NCBI GenBank assembly: GCA_009663005.1
Contig: VIGQ01001241.1
Coordinates: forward strand, 1-22,330
DNA from: Actinidia chinensis
Taxonomy: Eukaryota; Streptophyta; Magnoliopsida; Ericales; Actinidiaceae
Direction of reading: 5' to 3'
DNA: 22,330 nt
The notes under the pieces are model-generated. The model was not told the origin of the DNA. It saw only the letters and a list, made by a program, of their open reading frames with translations, and did no database searches. Both the position numbers and the translations under genes were made by a program. Positions 1 to 9,714 of this stretch are shown here, piece by piece; position 1 is the stretch's first letter, and each line of letters opens with the position of its first letter.

Positions 1-235
1 GTAAATCTTCCTAATCTCTGTAGCCAAACTCATGGCCACCCAACCTCGGGATCAGTCATGCCCTCGAACGTTGGGGCATTAGTTCGAAATTGCTGGATCG
101 TTGGAATTCCTGGGGCAGGATTAATTTCTCTAGAGCATTGACTAAGCCTTCCAAGGCTCTCCTCAATTCTATTAGGGTCGGGGTTTCGCCCTCCTTCCTC
201 TTCCCCTACGTCCTCCTCCGCCCTCTTGTTGCCAT
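1..235 (-). CDS. Gag N-terminus of a Ty3/Gypsy retrotransposon, partial
   Basis: The minus strand starts with an ATG at 235-233 and an Arg/Gly-rich opening (MATRGRRR), then leaves the window at base 1. After frame shifts it gives pieces such as NRIEESLG, GLVNALEKL, PTIQQFRTNAPTFEGM and TDPEVG. The order 'basic start, leucine-rich helix, NAPTFEG..DPEV' is typical of the start of plant Ty3/Gypsy Gag, the capsid precursor that packages element RNA in cytoplasmic particles. The position, about 160 bp inside the primer-binding site, is where gag should begin. A stop codon and at least two frame changes break the frame, so this copy is decayed or the sequence has indel errors. Protease, RT, RNase H and integrase would lie left of the window. 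Placement in the Gypsy superfamily rests on gag only; the lineage is not assigned. Confidence 0.72.
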
Positions 236-394
236 GAGTCTAATACATAAATACAAATCGAACATAGACAACAATTGATAGAGGATATGTACACTTAACA
301 TATAATCGTTATCATATAGTTCTTAGCATCGAATAGATATAATCAACTTATCACGTAGTTTCATGCCTAACATAGTAACAAGTCTATAAAACCG
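236..394 (-). other. Untranslated leader of the Gypsy element
   Basis: AT-rich spacer between the primer-binding site and the gag ATG. No open frame or other motif is seen. Its length fits a short retrotransposon leader. Confidence 0.55.
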
Positions 395-408
395 TTGGCT
401 CTGATACA
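395..408 (-). promoter_or_regulatory. Primer-binding site, initiator Met-tRNA type
   Basis: The plus strand reads TTGGCTCTGATACA, the reverse complement of the plant initiator-tRNA primer site TGGTATCAGAGCCAA with one C missing. It lies three bases inside the LTR edge at 412. This fixes the element orientation: minus-strand reverse transcription starts here, the 5' LTR is at 412-2815, and the internal region runs left. Confidence 0.82.
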
Positions 409-1541
409 TTCTGTAACGACCCGCCCACGCCAATGGCCCACTTGGTCCACACACTCGCCTCGAGCGTCGTTACTTTGATTTTTCCTTCGTAAAAATTTTT
501 TCTTTAACTTTTTGTTTCTTTTGTTAAAAATTTTCATGTGGCGGAAGCGAAACATATAAATTTATTTTTGGAGTCAATAAAAACTCATATGAATTCTTCG
601 TTTGAAATACATGCTCATAACGTCAGAGAGACTGTACCTGTCTTAACATTCATACCATACTTCAATACATTACATGTTTCAAAATGCTATCCTCGACTTT
701 CTGTTCGGAACTATACACACAATACAATTCATTGTTTCTTAATTACATAATATGGTTCTAATATTTTAACTCCACTTGGCTTTTCCTTTTCACCTGAAAT
801 CTTTGTCAACAAAACATATTCCTAAGCACATTTGCTAGCTTATACCCATCATCTCTATAAGGTTTTAATCGTACATATCAAAACATAAAATATACCATAC
901 GTAGATTGCATAAAACATACATAGCGTGAAGAAGATAAAACATCAATCTTTCGCAATATTTGTTCAAATTCATGCTGTACTTGTATTTTGAATGACTATA
1001 CCAGTCAACATAAATTCTTGCAACCTACATTAGGCACTATGACCTCCCGTCCTTAGTCGGGTTTTATAACGTGATTTCCACACCCCCTTGAGTCGGGGCA
1101 TGCCGGCCGAGTACCTACCACCTTCCCGAAAGGTAGAAACTTATGGTACAGGCATATACATAAAACTCTTTTCAAAAGATTTTATCTATTCCATGGTTTG
1201 ATTTGCCATAGTATAACATATTTCATGCATCTATTCATAGCAATCAAAAAGTAATTAACTCTACTTTAGAGATTTAGGTTACTTACATTGCTTGCTTGGG
1301 TATTGTGTTAAAACGTCGCCTCGCTTGTTCCTTAGGCTAATCGATCGATTCCTATACATTTCTTTGCCCCGGAAAGACATAATTACGATTAAAATATTAC
1401 TTAATATTTATTATGTAACTCAGTTTATTTTTTCACGTACTAGGCTAACATACATATTTTTGTTATTTAAAAAAAAAATGATTTCTGTAACCCTAACTGT
1501 TTGAAAAAATTTTCAACTCCTAACGAAAAAAAGAGCAATTT

Positions 1542-2160
1542 TTCTGTTCGAACTTGCAAGTCTATTTTGGCCATTTGATTTCGAATTTGAAAAATATTAT
1601 TTCACATAAATTTGTAGGTATTTAAAATAGCTATTCCCGGGCACTTGAATCAATCAGCTTAAAATGTTTTCGTATGAGAAGTTATGGCTAAAATCCGTCG
1701 GCCCCAACCACCGCCACAGTGGGTTTGAAATAACAACCTGACTGACGAATTCATTATTTCTATTCGAACTTCCAAGTCTATTTGAGCCATTTTTAAAACT
1801 TCGAATTGTGAAAACTATTATTTCACATAAACTTTAGGTATTTAAAATAGCTATCTCAGATACATAATCACTAAAATATTTTCGGATGAAGAAGTTATGC
1901 TAAATACCGACAGTGGATTTGGAATAACAACCTGACGAAATTATTATTTCTACTTTCTACTTCGACTTTCAATTCTGTTTTTCCTACCCTTAAACTTGGA
2001 ATTGGAAAATTTGTAGTTCACGATAACTTGTAGATTTTGAAGTATCTCTTTCTATGAAAACTTGAATCACCTCAAACGTATATCGTATGAGGGAGTTGCG
2101 TCCAAAATACTACTCGGCTGGTCCGATACGAAAAAAATCGTATTTCAATGCATACGAAAT
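1542..2160. repeat. Three diverged ~200 bp direct repeats inside the LTR
   Basis: Units begin at about 1542, 1758 and 1955 with variants of TTCTATTCGAACTTCCAAG. Units 1 and 2 share, in order, a TATTATTTCACATAAA block, GGTATTTAAAATAGCTAT, a TTTTCG.ATGA.GAAGTTATG block and GGAATAACAACCTGAC; the third unit is more diverged. Unit lengths are about 216, 197 and 205 bp. Tandem modules of this kind are common in LTR U3 regions and often carry enhancer sites. Confidence 0.7.
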
Positions 2161-2329
2161 TTGATTCAGCAAAGATTTCAAATGGATGAAATTTTTAGGA
2201 TATCTTGACAGATTAGTTACACTAAATAATGAGTTGCCATAATAAATTTAACATATCAGAATTTAGCAAAGAAGTGGAGAAAGAATTTGAATTTAACCCT
2301 CAACAATTTTTTCTTTCTTTCTTCCTCTT

Positions 2330-2585
2330 CCCTTCGATTTCTCTCTTCTGATTCTCTCCTCTCTTGCGTTCTCAGCTCACTCCTACCTCTCTCTCCTCTC
2401 CTCTCCTTTCACTTCCCCCCTCCCCCTCCTGCACTCCCCTTATATCCTCCTCTCTCTCACTCCTCTCTTCTCTTTCTTTTCTTGTCTCTCTTTTATTTTT
2501 CTTTTTTTCTTTTCTTTTTTTTGTCTCTCCATCCTTCCCTCTTTCTTTCTTTCTTTTTTTTTTTTATTTTCTCTTTCTTTTTTCA
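2330..2585. repeat. Polypyrimidine (C/T) low-complexity tract
   Basis: Almost pure C/T on the plus strand, with runs such as TCTCTCCTCTC and CTTTCTTTCTTTC and T homopolymers near 2505-2570. On the element's own (minus) strand this is a purine tract inside the LTR. It creates two long Ser/Leu/Phe-rich open frames that are compositional artefacts. Confidence 0.8.
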
Positions 2586-2993
2586 CCGCAAAGGACTAAC
2601 AAACGAATCTGTCCTTTTTGTCCCTTCAAATTTGCACTTTAGCCCCCTCCAACTTTTAAGAAATTTCTTATCTTTACTGTTCTTCTTTAAATTTTAACCC
2701 CAAAGTTTATGATCTTAATTTTACACCCCAGAACGAATGAAATTCGTTAAATTAAATTACCAAAGTGTTTTATTTTCGAAATAACGATAGGTATTAAGGA
2801 AGTCGGGATATTACAACTACTACCCCGAATCCATCACCCCCGGTAACCCAGAATCCACCCCTCCCTCTCACTCTTTCTTCCTCTTCAAACCTCTTCACCG
2901 GCACCGAATCACAATCCACCCCCTCTTACTCTTCTTCTGCTCTTCCCTAGTCACCCGCGCCGGTTCATCAAAACCTTTCCGGGTCGGCGATTT

Positions 2994-3014
2994 CCGCGGT
3001 TGAAAAAACCGCGG
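2994..3014. repeat. Perfect inverted repeat, 8 bp arms, 5 nt loop
   Basis: Arms CCGCGGTT and AACCGCGG around the loop GAAAA form a GC-rich hairpin on either strand. Confidence 0.85.
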
Positions 3015-3021
3015 GTTTGTG

Positions 3022-3050
3022 CCGGTGAGTCCGTTTAATATACTCACCGG
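3022..3050. repeat. Perfect inverted repeat, 9 bp arms, 11 nt loop
   Basis: Arms CCGGTGAGT (3022-3030) and ACTCACCGG (3042-3050) flank an AT-rich loop. It lies eight bases after the previous hairpin, so the two could form adjacent stems in an RNA. Confidence 0.85.
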
Positions 3051-3620
3051 GTGGTCGTCCGTTCGACGGTTCAACTAGTCAAATCGGCCGTTTCGATCCT
3101 GGTTTTTCAAACTTGTTTTCAAGGTTATCACACGTGGACAACTAAAGCCAACGTTAATATTACATTCATTTCTAATAGAATTTGAGATTAAAGTCTCTTG
3201 TGGCAACCCGATCTCTCATGATCCGTCTTTCCCGTCATCTTCGCCGCGGTCTCTCTCGCTACTTCTCTTTCTCGCCCAAAACGAGCCTCTTACGCGCTTC
3301 CATGCGCGATCGACGTATCGAAATTGGTGTGTGTTGCGCTATTTGTGGTCACCTTTCGTGCTTGGTGCTGACTCGTGTGTGGTTGAATGTGTTGTTTCGG
3401 TTTGATTGGAGTGATGGTGTATGTTTGCCACGCGGTGTTTAGGGTTTCAGATATCTGTTCCTGGAGGAGGAAAAGATGCGGGCCGCTTTGGCTTGGTCCC
3501 GTCGTCGGCAATCCTCTCGTAACCCGGCTCTTGATTCGATTGAGATCATTGTGATTGTTCGTTTTTTTTTCATTCGGCGGATTGACAGCTCTCTAAGCTC
3601 TCTCTCGCATTCAGGTCAAA

Positions 3621-4049
3621 TATAGGCTGTTTTTTGAAATTTTGATGTTTATCTTCATTATTTGTTTTGATCATCAAAGACAGAATAGTTTTTGTTTATA
3701 GTTCACAGAAGTTTGATACAGAGTAAATTATATGATAGATTCGAGTTTTGAGTGTTCATTGAGTCAATTTGTGCTCTGAAATTCATAATACTACTTCTAA
3801 TGTCGAATCAATTTTTTGTACGATTTAGCTCAAGTGTTCTTGGGTGATGTTGTGAGTCCTGTATTTTGGGTGAACATTTTCACAAAATCAAAACAAAAGT
3901 CTTACCCGGTTAAAGTTTTTGCTTTCGGTTTCTAACAGTAATTTTCCTGCTATAAAAATGGGCAATGTCTGCCATATTTGTTTCTTTTCCATGGGATGGG
4001 CTCCATTGGAAAACATTCCAAACTGTAAATAATGCAAAAGAACAAATGG
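3621..4049. other. Intergenic, nothing identified
   Basis: Moderately AT-rich DNA with frequent stops in all frames. No repeat, motif or coding signal was recognised. Confidence 0.5.
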
Positions 4050-4051
4050 AT

Positions 4052-4240
4052 TGTCAGAACACATGGAGTAACAGTTTTTCCAATGCTGGGTTATGATCAG
4101 GAAGATCGATTCGATACTCTTTAAGGTTTAAAGCCGAGTTGATGTTTTCTAGTCAATCCATTGCGGTAACCGTCCTAATCGGTGGAAGAAGAATTGCCCG
4201 CAGTTCCTTTTTGGGAAGTTCTTGAAATATTGATGGGACC
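4052..4240 (-). pseudogene. Unidentified coding-like fragment
   Basis: On the minus strand one frame reads for about 60 codons with a single internal TGA and ends at a TGA near 4054. Parts of it are ELPKKELRAILLPPIRTV, NINSALNLKEYRID and PDHNPALEKLLLHVF. Composition is protein-like (balanced charged and hydrophobic residues, amphipathic spacing), unlike the low-complexity frames elsewhere. I do not recognise the family. It lies just beyond the C-terminal end of CNL copy A on the same strand, so it could be a last exon of that gene or an unrelated captured exon. A possible acceptor-like TTTTCAG lies upstream near 4300. The call rests on composition only. Confidence 0.3.
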
Positions 4241-4479
4241 TTGGGCTACTACAGCTGCTAGAAAATGATTGTAGAAAGACCTCACATGCGGAATACTACT
4301 GAAAAGGAACAGTAAAAACAAGCTCTACATTGTGTGTTGTGGAGAGCGAGAGACTTGTGCATCCATATCCAAATACATAGGAGTAATTTTAAAATTTTGT
4401 TGTACTTATAAAATTTTCCTTTCCCAAACTGTGGACAGATTGATCAAAGGTATACAAGATTATCGTCATCCTCGTGACT

Positions 4480-6690
4480 GTTTCATGATCTCCTTTAGGG
4501 CACATTTCCCATACAATTAATCACTCCAGGGTTCGAAAAGGAGCAGCAAGATGAGATGGAACAGGGCTCTTGACTTTGACACTCAGTGACTGACGCCAAA
4601 TTTAAGATTGGAAAGGGCCACATGAAGGTGCTTACTGCAAACCCCCAAAACGAACTTCGACCTAAAATAGGGAAACGAACTCTGGCAAAGCAAGAGAGAA
4701 TTTCTTCAATGCTTTGAAATGAGGTTGAGGAATAGGGGAAGTGCTTTGACGATGTGATGACTCTATCCCTCACAATCAATCATGTTCACAATTCCTTCGC
4801 GTGTTTCATACCACAAAGGATGGGAAAACACATCAACAAGCACCTCTGCCACGAGCAAAACTGCATCCTAAAATTGGTAAGACGCTGCGATCAGATGGCA
4901 GCAAAATCCCATCTTCTCCTTCTCCTCGGTTGACATAGACGGCCTCTCAAAATCATAACTTCGTTAATGTCGCCATCATTGCCAGGCATGGCATCGCTTA
5001 CCCTGTCCCACACAACAGAAAAATACTAGTCTCCATTGCCCCCAAAATCGTGGTGCTTTATACAATTTGACGAATTGTTGAAATAGTCAATATCTAAAAG
5101 CTGTACTGCAATTTCTTTCCCAACTCCCGCATCTCCTCCACTTTTTTGCTTGTACTTCTATGGGTCCTAATGTAGAAACTTTTTATAGCGTTTGGATATG
5201 GGAGATTTGCTATGTTTCCACTTGGCAACCTCTCCAATTGAAACGTCAGTTCCTATTCAGATTTTGAGGTTGCCAGCCGATTCCACACCAAGGTAATTCT
5301 GTAATACCTGTGCAATTTGAGGTTCAACTCTTGTAATGCTCTAAGCTTTCCCAAGACTTTACCAGTCTTGAAGCATCAATGCAGGTGACATTCTCCAAAG
5401 TCTGATATGGAATTAGCAGGCTTCTCAAGACTCTCGATTCTCAGACAAAATCAAGACATGAAGTGCATGTATGTGCTCAAAGATTAATCTGCCAATCTTC
5501 TTAAATAACAATTTTTCATTCACCAGCAAAGTCGAAAGTCTAGGACACCATCAGTACCCTCGGTTGAGCGGCCACGCAATTTTTTTTATCCAATTACCAT
5601 CAATGAAACTTTATCCAGATCTTCAGTTCCCTTCCTATCGCTGGTATGTCCTTCATCCAACCTAAGCTTTTCCCATGTATCGTAATATCCTGCTTTTTGA
5701 TCTTTAGTGCCATGTCCCTCATCAAAAATCATGCCATCTCACACATCTACGACCATCATCACTATTACAACTTTCCCAGTAAGCAGACCTTTCAAGTTGT
5801 TTCAACATACGTGGCCCTCATCAAACTTTGCTTGGCCATGACTTTCCGCATCAATTAACGCTTCTGCAATAAATACCCAATTAAAATTCTTCTCTAATCA
5901 ATTTTTCGACTCTTCAGGATGCAACAACGACGCAATTCAAGAAACAAAGCCATGGTAATACTGGTCAGTGGCCCATTTGTAAGTTCGTCACGTTTTTCAA
6001 CACATTCCTCCACCTCTTGAATGTCGTTAACTTCTCCCTTCAATGCTTTCCAGCCATTGTAAAATGTCCAGTGGCAAACCATCACAGTGGCTTCCACAAC
6101 ATTGCAATATCCTCTTACTTCAGGAGAAATTCTGTTTTGTTTGCCCAATTTTCTCATTCAAATAATTTCCTTCCAAGCTCTTTCTCATAAAAAGGTTGCA
6201 CTTTGAATTTGGCTTGGCAACCTATCCTACATCTGACGTTCCAGTTGGACCCGAGGTTGTCAGAATCAGCTTCCAAGTCTTTACGTTCATTCACTTTGTT
6301 GGAATTCCACTTTATCTCGGGGATCTTGTTCCATACATCATCCAAAATGATGACACAGTTTTCCTTGTCAATGTTTTGTTTACGTATTGTCTGCCTTTTC
6401 TCTCGTCTCTTTCAGTTGAGAAATTCAAAATTTCAATATTTGGTCAATGCCATTCTGCAATTTACTTGTGCCTATTTTCTTGGGATAAAGTAACCCAATA
6501 AGTACGATAAGCAACATTACAAAATCTTTATAAGTCTGTTATAGATATGCAAAGCAAGGGTTTGTTTTGCCAACATCCCCCATTTGTCCAGATTCCAATG
6601 GATGCAAACCAGAACTTTATCATCAACATTAAGTACGCCAAATTTTCCTCCAGTTTCGCTTGTTGTTGAATTTTAACTCTGGTACTGTTT
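4480..6690 (-). pseudogene. CC-NB-ARC-LRR disease resistance gene, copy A, degenerate and N-terminally truncated
   Basis: Reading the minus strand from about 6690, pieces in several frames line up with a CNL immune receptor: a P-loop (G-DVGKT, 6558-6592) followed by LHIYNRL, kinase-2 ILDDVW (6331-6348), a kinase-3 remnant (about 6258-6268), a GLPL motif (CDGLPL, 6064-6085), a frameshifted MHDL/DMALKI segment (5708-5740), one 70-codon LRR block (about 5290-5460), then irregular C-terminal LRRs (4480-5290) with pieces such as DINEVMILRGRL, LPSD, NCEGIES and TSFQSIEE. Receptors of this class bind ADP/ATP through NB-ARC and trigger defence on effector recognition. Similarity to copy B stops near 6685, so the coiled coil and linker are missing. 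Frame changes occur every 50-150 bp. It is either a decayed paralogue or heavily indel-damaged sequence. Compared with copy B it keeps the C-terminal LRRs but has only one LRR block. Confidence 0.8.
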
Positions 6691-6779
6691 TTCCTCTTCA
6701 ACTTGGTTTTTCGGTGAGTCTATATATTTTGCTTAAAATATTTCTCTAAAGTATGGCGCTATGTGTCAAGTGTTCAAGT

Positions 6780-7114
6780 CGCCAAAAAGAGGGCGGAATA
6801 CTCTTGAAAAAAATGTAAGTTTGTATCGAATATAACGTATCAGAGGAAAAGCTGGTGGATCTTGACGGGTCCCTTGCACCAAAATTGGAATGCAAGTGTG
6901 GAAAGGAGGACAACTCAATATTGGCTTCTCTTCATACCAAACAACTTTTAACTACGTGCTAATGGTGACTCAGAAGAGTCTCTTGATTAATTCCAAGGTG
7001 GTTTATGAGCTTGAAGAGATCAAGGAAAATACAATAATGCCAGAGAAGACATTAATGTCTCCGTTGCTTTCATTGAACACCTTAAACTTACATTTTAAAC
7101 GCGAAGTATTTTAG
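6780..7114 (+). pseudogene. Unidentified coding-like fragment
   Basis: This plus-strand stretch is less AT-rich than its right flank. An uninterrupted frame of 74 codons runs from 6890 to 7114 (contains VTQKSLLINSKVVYELEE). A second frame just upstream, across a probable indel, contains LVDLDGSLAPKLECKCGK followed by EDNSILASLHTKQLL. Joined, they would make a charged, soluble protein piece of about 100 residues. No family was recognised. It lies just beyond the truncated 5' end of CNL copy A on the opposite strand, so it may belong to the sequence that replaced that end. Confidence 0.3.
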
Positions 7115-8351
7115 TGCTTTGTTTAGTTATTTTCTTAGACTTGACGCAGGCTCCGTTTGGGGAATGTTCTTTTTTTAGTTTTTTGGATGTTTTAGTCCAA
7201 GGTTTCTTTTTTCACTTTGGTGGAATAAGTTTTTCTTGTGCATCCAATTTTTTTTTTGTAGTTTTATTTTGGTGTATTTGAAGTTATTTAGCGAAAAAAA
7301 CTACTAATTTTTTTAGATAGCCCAAACAACAAAAAATAGTTTTTTTTGTTCCACTTTGATCTAAAAAAATAAAAAGAAAGGTAGTGAAAAACATTAATTT
7401 TTTAGCTATCCCAAATGGGAACCACATGTATCCATTGGCTGTATAAAACACTTGATCCATTTTCCATTAAACTGGATAAAAAAAAAGAGTAAATCAAGTT
7501 TCAAAAAATTTATGTCAGCATTTACATTAGCCTCAGTAGATTTAAAGGTCCAAATTATAATTCGAAAATTATCTTTTTAATTTTAGCTAGAATTTTTGTA
7601 ACAATACTCTATCACAGTCTCTTTATATCAAGAAAAATATTAAAAATAATATTAAATGATCGTTTCCTATCATTTTGACTAGAAACCATAGCAACCTTAA
7701 ATTTGTAGCTTTTTTTTGGTTATCTAATTTGGATATTTTTTAAGATTTAAAATATATTAATATATTATTATTTTACTAACGCAATTAGACAAAAAAAATT
7801 TAATTAACCCACGTAGATAAAGAGACCTTTCAATCCAAGCTGTTTTACAACAAGAACAAAACAAAAAAAACTTCCTTTAACCAGAAATCCATAGAGGTAG
7901 TGGTCAAGGCTATATAAACTTTAACTTCGGGAGTAGACATAATAAGGATATACAAATAGTAAGCGTGCCTTCCTGAAGAAAAAAAAGATTTTTTTTGACT
8001 TATGTTGTATTTACTGAAAATTTTTAATCTTTTTATCAATTCTTTTTTCTATGTACCTCTTGCTTTTGGAGGAATTGAAAAAATAAGGAATCCATTAAAA
8101 TCACAAAATTAACAATAAATTCTCTTATTTTGATTTTTTAATTAATTTTAGGTGGTTTATTTGTTAAAAAAAAAAAAAAAATTCTTTAGTTTTCTCTTGA
8201 ATTCACTAACCAAGATGAGCCGGAAAAAGAAAAAAAGAAAAAAAAATTAATTAAAATTTACTAATACAAAAATATTTTTAAAAAAAATTACTAATTGTAT
8301 CCCTGAATTGATCATCTATAAAATATTTGCTAAATAAATAATGTGGCTAAT
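7115..8351. other. AT-rich intergenic DNA
   Basis: Long A and T homopolymers (for example 8167-8180), many stops in all frames and no identified gene or repeat family. A minus frame at 7845-8039 is AT-driven and not convincing. Confidence 0.6.
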
Positions 8352-8530
8352 ATAGATGTTCATTACATTAGGACCCGTGAAAGTGACAAGCAACAGAATT
8401 GGAGGGGTTGAGGGAGCTGACAGAAATTACAAGTATGGCTTTTAGATATTGACGGTTTTCACCATTCGTCAATGTCTAAGCACCACGATTTGGGGGGCCA
8501 TTGGAACAAGTATTTTATTAGTGTACGTCA
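8352..8530 (+). pseudogene. CNL C-terminal LRR fragment, inverted relative to copies A and B
   Basis: The plus strand here matches the reverse complement of about 5010-5180 in copy A. Shared landmarks in order are ACATTAGGACCC, a GTGGAGG/TTGGAGG..GGGAG.TG block, GCTTTTAGATATTGAC, a TTCGTCAA block, AAGCACCACGATTT and GGGGGC. It therefore encodes part of the irregular LRRs after the main LRR blocks (pieces RELTE and SKHHDLGGHWN), but on the opposite strand. Similarity begins abruptly near 8352 and fades near 8530. It has no start and several frame breaks, so it cannot be a gene. It may be the missing C-terminal part of copy B moved by a local inversion, or a relic of a third gene. Confidence 0.7.
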
Positions 8531-8922
8531 TAAGAAAAATGTTTCCCCCCCGACAATGATCACAATTTTAAAAAATTTTTGATTTTTGAACGGTCCGTAT
8601 CAGTTTTCAAAATTTGCTTGGATTCATTTTTGATGAGTAAAAATCTGTTGGAAAACATTATATAACTTATCAAAATACTTAGTATTACCTTATAATAATA
8701 AAACTGATAGAGATGAGTGAACCCACTACTTAAATATAATCTTATTTTGAAAATTCAGTTACTGACATGCAATAAAATAGTAATGTTTTTATTATGCGGA
8801 GAATACAAGCAGAACTATATTGGCAATAGGGAATCCAATCCCCCCACCTGAGTTTTGTGTAAACTCCCCTATAAACTATTAGATGATCAACGATGAAATG
8901 GGGAAAGTTTCAAGCTGATCTC
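8531..8922. other. Intergenic, downstream of the Dof relic
   Basis: AT-rich up to about 8790. From 8790 to 8922 composition is closer to that of the Dof relic and may include its 3' UTR. Nothing else was identified. Confidence 0.45.
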
Positions 8923-9693
8923 TCACCCGATGAATGAAGAGGAGGTTTGATTACACCAGAAAATTCCTGGTCATGTATTATTCCATCCGGCCAGTAGATT
9001 ATTTTCTGAGGCAACCGCAAAGTTGTGTTGCAAGTTAACCCGAATTGGCTCTCTTTTTCCATTTTTCACTCCAACACCACAAGATTCAAGTGCTTCAACA
9101 CCTGCAGTAGTACTATTTTGTAGGATGATACAAGTTTGATGGGTGCCTCAAGACCACCCAAGAAAGGCAACTGACCCGACCTCCCACGGATCCACCGCGT
9201 CGGCTGCCTGTTGCCCGCCATCTGGAGCCCCACTGTTTCCCCTTCCCCATAGTGACCAAGAACTTTGCAAAGACGCCATGAAAGGGAATTGAGGAAAAGG
9301 TGGCCAGAGCTGGGGGACTCTCACTTGTTGACTTGTTAGGGTCTTGTTTTGGGGTCCTGACCTACTTTGAGCTAGTGCTTTTCTGACTTTCTTGCTTCTT
9401 CGCATCCTCACCCACGGGACGCTCCTCAGGGCCCCGCCCCGGGTCCAGTACGGCGGACACGTCTTGCAGAAGTGGCGACTGCGTCAGCTGTAGTTGTTGA
9501 AGTAAGCAAACTTTGTGTTGGTGGAATCGCACCGCGGGCACTTCAGTCCCGCCTTGGGCTGCAGGATTTTGGCGCACCGGGCTCGATCCCATTGAGCCCG
9601 GCCCTCACTGAGCCCCCACTGTCACCCACCCCCCCCCCCACTTTTTGTGGTGTGAGGGGGGTGGCGGTAACTGGGCTGGAGTTGAGAGTTCAT
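8923..9693 (-). pseudogene. Dof zinc-finger transcription factor relic (DOF2.4/3.6/5.1-like)
   Basis: The minus strand (9550-9360) carries a Dof domain. ARCAKILQPKAGLKCPRC precedes DSTNTKF.YFNNYS, then RHFCKTC, YWTRGGALRSVP and a basic RRSKKVRK tail. All four zinc-ligand cysteines (CPRC and CKTC) survive; CRRYW reads CPPYW and KFC reads KFA. The lead-in resembling 'ADRARLAKIPQPEAALKCPRC' points to the DOF2.4/3.6/5.1 group. Downstream, PPFPQFPFMASLQ, LQHNFAVASENN and a W-N-T C-terminal stretch fit the rest of such a protein, with a likely stop at 8925-8923. Upstream is a Gly-rich linker from a G/C homopolymer near 9630. Dof proteins bind AAAG sites in nuclear DNA. Single-base indels break the finger itself. 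ATG 9693 is only a candidate start; a first exon was not found. GC content is far above the surroundings. The gene abuts CNL copy B on the same strand. Confidence 0.85.
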
Positions 9694-9714
9694 GGAAACG
9701 TTGTTTGAATATGG

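Larger units (their letters stand above)
412..2815 (-). mobile_element. 5' long terminal repeat of the Ty3/Gypsy element
   Basis: On the minus strand the LTR opens at 2815 with TGTAATATCCCGACTTCC and ends at 412 with GGTCGTTACA, so both edges have the TG...CA form. The right edge is supported by the adjacent Met-tRNA primer site. At about 2.4 kb it is a long LTR. Contents in plus coordinates: a polypyrimidine block (2330-2585), three diverged direct repeats of about 200 bp (1542-2160), a GC-rich block with CCTTAGTCGGG and TTGAGTCGGGG (about 1045-1100), and an ATATAAGG element on the minus strand near 2440 that might be a TATA box. Bases 2816-2820 (ACTAC) are the expected target-site duplicate, but the partner LTR is outside the window and cannot be compared. 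The short open frames inside the LTR are not credible genes. Confidence 0.78.
2816..3620. other. GC-richer DNA beside the LTR, no identified gene
   Basis: This stretch is clearly less AT-rich than its surroundings. It contains two hairpins (2994-3014 and 3022-3050), a C/T-rich part (2840-2950) and short Arg-rich frames (for example 3182-3442 plus) with no recognisable domain. GTGTTTAGGGTTTCAG near 3437 resembles plant 5' UTR or LTR sequence. It may be the end of an older retroelement or a gene promoter into which the Gypsy element inserted; the sequence does not decide. Confidence 0.35.

Noticed and set aside
2287..2697. 136-codon plus frame rich in Ser, Leu and Phe (and an overlapping 92-codon frame)
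   Set aside because: Produced by the polypyrimidine tract inside the LTR; low complexity, no domain, antisense to the element.
3182..3442. 86-codon Arg-rich plus frame and overlapping minus frame
   Set aside because: No recognised domain or start context; GC composition alone can keep both strands open.
5471..5858. Two plus frames of 64 and 70 codons
   Set aside because: Antisense to copy A between the LRR block and the NB-ARC domain; the minus strand carries the MHDL-like motif.
6196..6501. Two overlapping plus frames of 96-101 codons
   Set aside because: Antisense to the NB-ARC part of CNL copy A.
9472..9708. 78-codon plus frame
   Set aside because: Antisense to the Dof domain.
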